Shown here piece by piece: positions 60,132-64,000 of a stretch of 64,000 nt of DNA. Source of the stretch: Bacillota bacterium (GTDB lineage Bacteria; Bacillota; Clostridia; Christensenellales; CAG-138). The position numbers were made by a program, and so were the translations under genes. Location of the stretch: positions 22,944 through 86,943 of the forward strand of contig JAEYCM010000046.1 in the NCBI GenBank assembly GCA_023455425.1, written 5' to 3'. Position 1 is the first letter of the stretch. Every line of letters starts with the position of its first letter. The notes beneath the pieces were generated by a model. The model was given only the letters and a program-made list of their open reading frames with translations, was not told the DNA's origin and made no database searches.

Positions 60132-60443
60132 TTGGCAGACAAAATACTTACTTGCAGAGACTGCGGGGCAGACTTTTTATTCAGTGACAGCGAACAAGCC
60201 TTTTACCAAGAAAAGGGATTCGCAAATGAACCACAGCGGTGCCCGAATTGCAGAGCTGCAAGGAAGAGCCAGCAGAGGGGCGGCAATCGGGATGGATACG
60301 GCAATTCGGAACGTCAGATGTTCCCCGCCGTATGCGCACAATGTGGAAGGGAAACGACTGTTCCGTTTCGGCCTTCCTCCGACAAACCGGTGTATTGTAA
60401 GGATTGCTTCCAGCCAAGGGAGCGCACAAGGTCCAGATATTAA
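60132..60443 (+). CDS. Zinc-ribbon/CxxC protein
   Basis: A 103-residue protein with two zinc-ribbon units: CRDCGADFLFSDSEQAFYQ-type with Cys pairs CRDC and CPNC at residues about 8-40, then CAQC and CKDC at about 65-90. The first unit, with the line YQEKGFANEPQRCPNCR, is the widespread 'probable zinc-ribbon' family of Clostridia, of unknown function. The middle is Gly/Arg/Asn-rich and the tail is basic (QPRERTRSRY), which suggests nucleic-acid binding. The start is a TTG eight bases after GGAGG, giving MADKILTC; the upstream frame lacks support. A terminator follows. Confidence 0.8.
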   Translation: MADKILTCRDCGADFLFSDSEQAFYQEKGFANEPQRCPNCRAARKSQQRGGNRDGYGNSERQMFPAVCAQCGRETTVPFRPSSDKPVYCKDCFQPRERTRSRY

Positions 60444-60450
60444 CGGTTTC

Positions 60451-60481
60451 GCCTCCGCTTGTTGATTGCGGGGGCTTTTTT
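60451..60481 (+). terminator. Terminator of the zinc-ribbon gene
   Basis: Stem GCCTCCGC / GCGGGGGC (60451-60458, 60468-60475) with six Ts. Confidence 0.8.
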
Positions 60482-60706
60482 ATTGTGAAGAAAGTGCAGG
60501 TCATACAAGCAACGCGGATATTGTAAAACGCCGTACTCGCGTAAAAAAGGTATGCACATATATCTTTTATAAGGTATCGCCGCCTACGGCGGCGCGTCCT
60601 TCGCGGGTGGCGCTTCGGACACTAGGCCTGCGGGCCGTCGCGTAGATTATTTTATTTAATAGCGGGAGGGCGCTGCCCCCCGCGCCCCCTTAAGTACGAG
60701 TGCTCT

Positions 60707-60840
60707 AGGGAAGGGGGACTGAGAAATGTAGTTTTTCCAAAACGAAGAAATAATCATCGGGGCGCTAAAGTGCTGATATCTTCAAACACGCAAGCGGGTT
60801 TATTAACGAACATGGGCGCGGCATATGCCGCGCCCATGTT
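60707..60840. repeat. Three-hairpin intergenic repeat, copy B
   Basis: Diverged copy of 2626-2745. It shares the order of a GGGGA../..TTTTCC-type arm, AAATAATC-ATCGG-GCGCTAAAG, and a terminal large palindrome, here a perfect 32 bases at 60809-60840 (half AACATGGGCGCGGCAT). Confidence 0.6.
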
Positions 60841-60860
60841 CGCTTATCGATGAACCGTAT

Positions 60861-60908
60861 TTCGGGGATTTGCCCCCGGCCCCTCACCCAAGGGACTCGT
60901 CCCTTGGG
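60861..60908 (-). repeat. Paired-hairpin repeat, copy 11 (minus orientation)
   Basis: CGGGGATTTGCCCCCG (60863-60878) and CCCAAGGGACTCGTCCCTTGGG (60887-60908, written as arms CCCAAGGGAC / GTCCCTTGGG). Confidence 0.8.
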
Positions 60909-60956
60909 GATCCCATCCCCTAGAACGTACTAACAGGACGCTTCCGTATACGGGTT

Positions 60957-61001
60957 CTTAGGGGTCGTACGGCCCTAAGCGGCGTATGGGGCGGAGCCCC
61001 A
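60957..61001 (+). repeat. Paired-hairpin repeat, copy 12
   Basis: CTTAGGG / CCCTAAG with a 7-9 base centre (60957-60979) and TGGGGCGGAGCCCCA (60987-61001). Confidence 0.75.
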
Positions 61002-61010
61002 AAGGTTGAA

Positions 61011-62234
61011 TTAAGATGGTTCCTTTTGCGCGTGGTTGAGTTCGCGTATGGAAGGCACGCAGCCGCATAAAAGCGCAGTCAGCGCCACCGCGATGCCGGA
61101 AAGGAAGAACCACTGCGTCACGCCGACGCTGTCCGCAAACGTGCCGCTTAATATCAGCCCGAGCGGCATGGCCAGGGAGAGGATGCTGCCGGTAAGCGAG
61201 AATACGCGCCCCAAGTATTCCGGCGGGATGCGCTCCTGGAACAGCGCCGTCTGGATGCCGCTGTAAAAGGGTACGGAGAACCCCATCAGCGTGCAGCACA
61301 GCACAAATACGATGAATCCCGTGGGGGGCAAAAGCCCGGAAGCGACGAGCGCTACGCCCATCAGCGCGATGGAGGCGGCGATCCAGTTGACCCGGCGCTT
61401 GAGGTGCAGCGCGCCCAATGCGAGCGAACCCAACAGCATACCCGCAGCATACGCAATTTCCGTGGCTGAGACATGCGCGGGCGTGCCGCTGAAATAGCGC
61501 ATGCTCATCAGCGGATACAGCGCGTTGATGGGCATGTAGATCAGCATATAGACTGCGCCCACCAATAATAGCGCCAACAATCCGCGCTGCTTGCGCAGGG
61601 CAAGAAAGCCTTCCTTCATCTCCGCAAGGAAATGGGTCGCCTGCCGCTGCGCCTTGAGTTTGGGGATAGGGACGCGGGTGACTGCCGCGCAGGCGATCAA
61701 TGCGCCCGCAACGTCGAGCGCCATCAAGGCGGTCAGGCTCCAGGCGGAATACAAAAGCGCCGCGATGGCGGGGCTTACGATATAGCTGATGGATTGCAGC
61801 GCCTGGCTGTACCCCGCGCAGCGGGTCAGCTCGGTTTCGGGAACCAACAGGGGCGTCACCGCGCTTAACGCCGGGGAATGGAATGCGGTGCCAATGCTGC
61901 GCAGTGCTAGCACCGTCAGCACCAGCCATACAGGCGGGTCCATGTAATAGGCGAACGCCGCAAGTCCCGCGCCGCACAGAGCGATCATGAGGTCGGCGCC
62001 AATCATAATACGCTTGCGGTCATACCGGTCCACCCACACCCCAATGAAGGGACCCAGCAGGGCATAGGGTAAAAACCCTGCCAAAGAGGCGAGGGAGAGA
62101 ATCAGCGCAGAGTCCGCCTTCTGCGTAAGATAAAAGATGAATGCCATCTGCACGATGGCGCTGGTGATGAGCGAGACCGCCTGCCCGGCCCATATGGTAA
62201 AGAATGTTCGTTTCCAGTTCGTTGTTTGCGTCAT
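61011..62234 (-). CDS. mef: Mef-type macrolide efflux MFS transporter
   Basis: A 407-residue, twelve-segment MFS exporter that closely follows streptococcal Mef(A)/Mef(E) (405 residues). Shared stretches include IWAGQAVSLITSAI, FLPYALLGPFIGVWVDRYDR, IRSIGTAFH-type ALRSIGTAFHSPAL, YSQALQSISYIVSP, YMPINALYPLMSMRYFSGTP and RVFSLTGSILSLAMPLGLI. Mef proteins expel 14- and 15-membered macrolides by proton antiport, usually with an Msr(D) ABC protein, which is not seen here. AAAGGAG lies before the ATG. Upstream lies an attenuator leader with a leader peptide (see other entries). The gene has host-like GC content, so it looks resident, not freshly acquired. Confidence 0.88.
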   Translation of the reverse strand: MTQTTNWKRTFFTIWAGQAVSLITSAIVQMAFIFYLTQKADSALILSLASLAGFLPYALLGPFIGVWVDRYDRKRIMIGADLMIALCGAGLAAFAYYMDPPVWLVLTVLALRSIGTAFHSPALSAVTPLLVPETELTRCAGYSQALQSISYIVSPAIAALLYSAWSLTALMALDVAGALIACAAVTRVPIPKLKAQRQATHFLAEMKEGFLALRKQRGLLALLLVGAVYMLIYMPINALYPLMSMRYFSGTPAHVSATEIAYAAGMLLGSLALGALHLKRRVNWIAASIALMGVALVASGLLPPTGFIVFVLCCTLMGFSVPFYSGIQTALFQERIPPEYLGRVFSLTGSILSLAMPLGLILSGTFADSVGVTQWFFLSGIAVALTALLCGCVPSIRELNHAQKEPS

Positions 62235-62258
62235 AAGGCGCTCCTTTCATGTGCATGC

Positions 62259-62292
62259 AAAAAAAAACAGGCCAAAGACTGACTTTGGCCTG
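62259..62292 (-). terminator. Attenuator terminator before mef
   Basis: Minus strand: CAGGCCAAAG / CTTTGGCCTG (62292-62268) with a 5-base loop, then nine Ts (62267-62259). It ends 24 bases before the mef ATG, before its ribosome-binding site, so transcription stopping here leaves mef silent. Confidence 0.9.
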
Positions 62293-62386
62293 CATGCGAC
62301 ACAAAAAACACAAAAACAAGGCATGGCATACGCCACTCCAATCCTTGCATCCGGTGTTGTTTCCGCAAAAAATAAGCAAGCCAAAA
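62283..62386 (-). promoter_or_regulatory. Predicted antiterminator helix of the mef leader
   Basis: Minus-strand segment TTTTGGCTTGC (62386-62376) can pair over 11 continuous positions (two G-T) with GCAGGCCAAAG (62293-62283), which is the 5' arm of the terminator. An earlier stem AGAGGCCC (62416-62409) / GGGCTTTT (62391-62384) competes for the same segment. The two states are mutually exclusive, as needed for attenuation. Pairing was done by eye. Confidence 0.6.
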
Positions 62387-62428
62387 AGCCCGGTCAATGG
62401 GAGATACAGGGCCTCTCTAATAACTTTC

Positions 62429-62455
62429 TTATCTTAAGCGGATGGAAGCACACAT
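62429..62455 (-). CDS. Leader peptide MCASIRLR, candidate macrolide sensor
   Basis: An eight-codon ORF in the mef leader encodes MCASIRLR followed by TAA. AAGGAGG lies about 12 bases before the ATG. The ending R-L-R is the '+x+' motif at which macrolide-bound ribosomes stall, as in the Erm(D)-class leader peptide (MTHSMRLR..) and the streptococcal mef leader peptide (as I recall, MTASMRLR). Stalling would leave the ribosome over the start of the downstream stems and permit the antiterminator to form. It is named here by position and motif, not by any experiment. Confidence 0.75.
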   Translation of the reverse strand: MCASIRLR

Positions 62456-62490
62456 GGATGCAAAAGACCTCCTTGTTTATCATCTCATAT

Positions 62491-62520
62491 AGTATACCAT
62501 ACCCGATTGCCCGCAGGCAA
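62491..62520 (-). promoter_or_regulatory. Promoter of the mef leader
   Basis: Minus strand: TTGCCT (62520-62515), 18-base spacer, TATACT (62496-62491). Transcription would begin near 62484, about 30 bases before the leader peptide. Confidence 0.65.
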
Positions 62521-63109
62521 TTCCAAAACTTGAGGGCTCAGAGGCTCAAATATCGCTGAGCACAAAGTATCTTCTGCCAAATAAGAAACATTTTGACGAT
62601 GAAATAATTTCGCATTTAATCGAAATAATTCGAGCAATTTTTTATTTTTCAATAGAGAATTACAAACTTGCGATCACAGATTATAAAATAAATTCGCATT
62701 TATTGTTTGTAAATCCGGAATGCGTTTGAATTGCCCTTGCTCCGTTGGGGCATAAAAAAGCCCATGCGGCAGAAAACCGTGTAATAATCGCAGGAATGAA
62801 TGATTTTTTTGAAATTCTTCGCCGGAATAAAGTTAATTCAAAAATAAATCTGAATTTTTTCCTGAACTAAAAACTTGATCGTCACCGATTTTGAAATAAA
62901 ATGCGCTTACATCAATATAATAAAATAATTCCGCAAAAAAACAAAAATATTTATTTGGATATGGAACCGTAATTCTATCGCCGTCATCGTTCCCTCTTAT
63001 GCCGTAAGACGTACTTTCTGCGCATAACAGGGCGAAGAAGGAAAAACCACTGGAAATCGTTTTATGATCCGGTACAATGGAGAATGAAGTATTGTCTGAG
63101 GATGGAGCA
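62521..63109. other. AT-rich intergenic region before the EFR1-type gene
   Basis: About 590 bases, far more AT-rich than the surrounding DNA and without a gene. It holds three related motifs of the type GAAATAA-TTCGCATTTA at about 62600-62618, 62682-62704 and 62893-62910. Confidence 0.6.
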
Positions 63110-63850
63110 ATGATTTATTATTTTTCGGGCACGGGCAATTCAAAATGGGCGGCAAAGCTGTTGGCAAAAGAATTAAATGAAGAAGTGCTGGATATTGCGG
63201 CGTTTTTTAAAAACCCCGGTCACATTCAAATTCGGGCACAAGAGACGCTGGGGATTGTGTTCCCGGTCTATGCGTGGGGCCCGCCGCAGATTGTAAAGCG
63301 ATTTTTGACGTATCTTACGATTGAGCCGGACGCATTCTGCTATGCGGTATGCACCTGCGGAGACGATGCGGGCGGCGCAGTTGCATATTTGAAGAAGCGC
63401 CTGCGGCTAAATAGCGGCTATTCCCTGCAAATGCCCAACAATTATATCGTGCTCTATGACGTGGATGACGAACAAACACAGCGCCGGAAACTGGATACGG
63501 CAAAAGCGCGTATCCCGCAAATCGCCGCAAACATCCGGGAAAAGAAACCCGTGTTTGAAGTCCATACAGGTCGCCTGCCGGCGTTGAAAACCGCGCTTGC
63601 GTACCCGCTTTTTAGCGCGTTTGCCATGACCCCAAAGCCGTTCCATGCGGAAGAGACCTGTACTTCCTGCGGGCTGTGCGCGCATATTTGCCCGACCGGC
63701 AACATTGCAATCGTGGATGGAAAACCTGTTTGGGGCAACGCATGCGAACAGTGTATGGGCTGCATCCACCGTTGTCCGGCGCGCGCCATCCAGTACGGCA
63801 GATATACCCAAAATAAGGGCCGGTATTACTTTGCGGAGAGAGAAGAATAG
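63110..63850 (+). CDS. EFR1-type flavodoxin/ferredoxin fusion protein
   Basis: A 246-residue electron-transfer protein. The N-terminal flavodoxin-like half has FSGTGNSKWAAKLLAKEL, the FMN-phosphate loop, and IVFPVYAWGPPQIVKRFL; the C-terminal half has two ferredoxin-type motifs, CTSCGLCAHICP and CEQCMGCIHRCP, for two 4Fe-4S clusters. Together they form the 'EFR1 family' found in Clostridia, of uncertain metabolic role. The ATG at 63110 is eight bases after GAGGA; an ATG 33 bases earlier lacks a site. It lies in front of the end of tuf and behind the AT-rich region. Confidence 0.85.
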   Translation: MIYYFSGTGNSKWAAKLLAKELNEEVLDIAAFFKNPGHIQIRAQETLGIVFPVYAWGPPQIVKRFLTYLTIEPDAFCYAVCTCGDDAGGAVAYLKKRLRLNSGYSLQMPNNYIVLYDVDDEQTQRRKLDTAKARIPQIAANIREKKPVFEVHTGRLPALKTALAYPLFSAFAMTPKPFHAEETCTSCGLCAHICPTGNIAIVDGKPVWGNACEQCMGCIHRCPARAIQYGRYTQNKGRYYFAEREE

Positions 63851-63872
63851 AAACGCGTTTTACTCCCCAAAT

Positions 63873-63905
63873 AAAAAAGCCGCCGCTTTTCTCAAGCGGC
63901 GGCTT
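63873..63905 (-). terminator. Terminator of tuf
   Basis: Stem AAGCCGCCGCTT / AAGCGGCGGCTT (63877-63905); the plus-strand A6 becomes a T tract after the hairpin on the minus strand. It may also close the EFR1-type gene. Confidence 0.85.
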
Positions 63906-63920
63906 CTGTATGTCGGTGAG

Positions 63921-64000
63921 TTATTCGATGACGCTGGAAACGACGCCTGCGCCGACCGTACGGCCGCCTTCGCGGATAGCGAAGCGTAAGCCTTCTTCAA
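63921..64000 (-). CDS. tuf: Elongation factor Tu, C-terminal end (partial)
   Basis: The last 80 bases of the window read on the minus strand as the final residues of EF-Tu: GLRFAIREGGRTVGAGVVSS followed by VIE and a stop. This ending is near-invariant in bacterial EF-Tu, which brings aminoacyl-tRNA to the ribosome as a GTP complex. The gene runs beyond the window. A terminator follows the stop by about 15 bases. A ribosomal or translation-factor cluster therefore begins to the right. Confidence 0.93.
   Translation of the reverse strand, partial: EEGLRFAIREGGRTVGAGVVSSVIE

Larger units (their letters stand above)
60482..61010. other. Hairpin-repeat island
   Basis: About 530 bases without a gene, packed with inverted repeats: GCCGCC / GGCGGC near 60588, GCGGGaGGGC / GCCCcCCGC at 60662-60683, three-hairpin copy B (60707-60840) and two paired-hairpin repeats (60861-60908, 60957-61001). 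The last ends ten bases before the mef stop codon. Confidence 0.7.

Overview
The window reads as chromosomal DNA from a GC-rich, spore-forming member of the Clostridia (Bacillota), plausibly a gut Christensenellales/Oscillospirales-type anaerobe. The evidence is strong Shine-Dalgarno sites with ATG, GTG and TTG starts, many intrinsic terminators, lipobox lipoproteins, sporulation-type genes (DUF3794/LysM protein, SpoVB-like flippase, MazG/YabN), a type III glutamine synthetase, a VanW protein and the rpsF-ssb-rpsR cluster. No phage, insertion sequence, CRISPR array or rRNA was seen. The assignment to a clade is inference.

Layout. 1-2.5 kb: end of a probable efflux adaptor, its MacB-like ATPase, and an MFS transporter. 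2.7-10.5 kb: an L-fucose locus (fucU, a LacI-type regulator, a three-gene sugar ABC transporter, fucI) with three matching LacI-type operators. 11-26 kb: a Myb-like DNA-binding protein, an FMN-binding lipoprotein, an EamA transporter, glutamine synthetase III behind a leader terminator, spore and housekeeping genes (HU, MazG, SpoVB), an SPFH protein, galactokinase and small hypotheticals. 26-32 kb: a flavin-type oxidoreductase, an AraA-like isomerase divergent from an AraC regulator, an AraC/GyrI pair, and an ECF sigma/anti-sigma pair. 33-38 kb: rpsF-ssb-rpsR, a MerR regulator, a TrmO-like methyltransferase, an L,D-transpeptidase and an M14 peptidase. 38.3-43 kb: a ribose-type ABC operon and a DapB-like reductase. 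43-48 kb: an iron-sulfur protein, a nitroreductase, a repeat-rich surface protein, an OGG-type glycosylase and two tiny genes. 48-53.5 kb: VanW, an HflX with an N-terminal JAMM-like domain, a cell-wall amidase, an ArsR regulator, tRNA-Thr and tRNA-Pro. 54-60.5 kb: an HDOD protein, two paralogous helical proteins, a membrane protein, a two-component system and a zinc-ribbon protein. 60.5-64 kb: a hairpin-repeat island, a Mef-type macrolide efflux gene with an attenuator leader, an EFR1-type flavodoxin/ferredoxin protein and the end of tuf.

The most interesting feature is the roughly 250-nt leader of the mef-like gene (minus strand, 62520 to 62235). It has a promoter, an 8-residue leader peptide MCASIRLR carrying the R-L-R macrolide-arrest motif, a predicted antiterminator helix and an intrinsic terminator just before the mef ribosome-binding site. 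This is the layout of a drug-sensing transcription attenuator.

The second theme is a dispersed family of about twelve intergenic repeats, each made of two adjacent hairpins whose stems differ between copies while staying base-paired. A second, longer repeat type occurs near both ends of the window. Several genes too short for ordinary ORF calling are supported by ribosome-binding sites and terminators: 58-, 49- and 31-residue proteins and the leader peptide.
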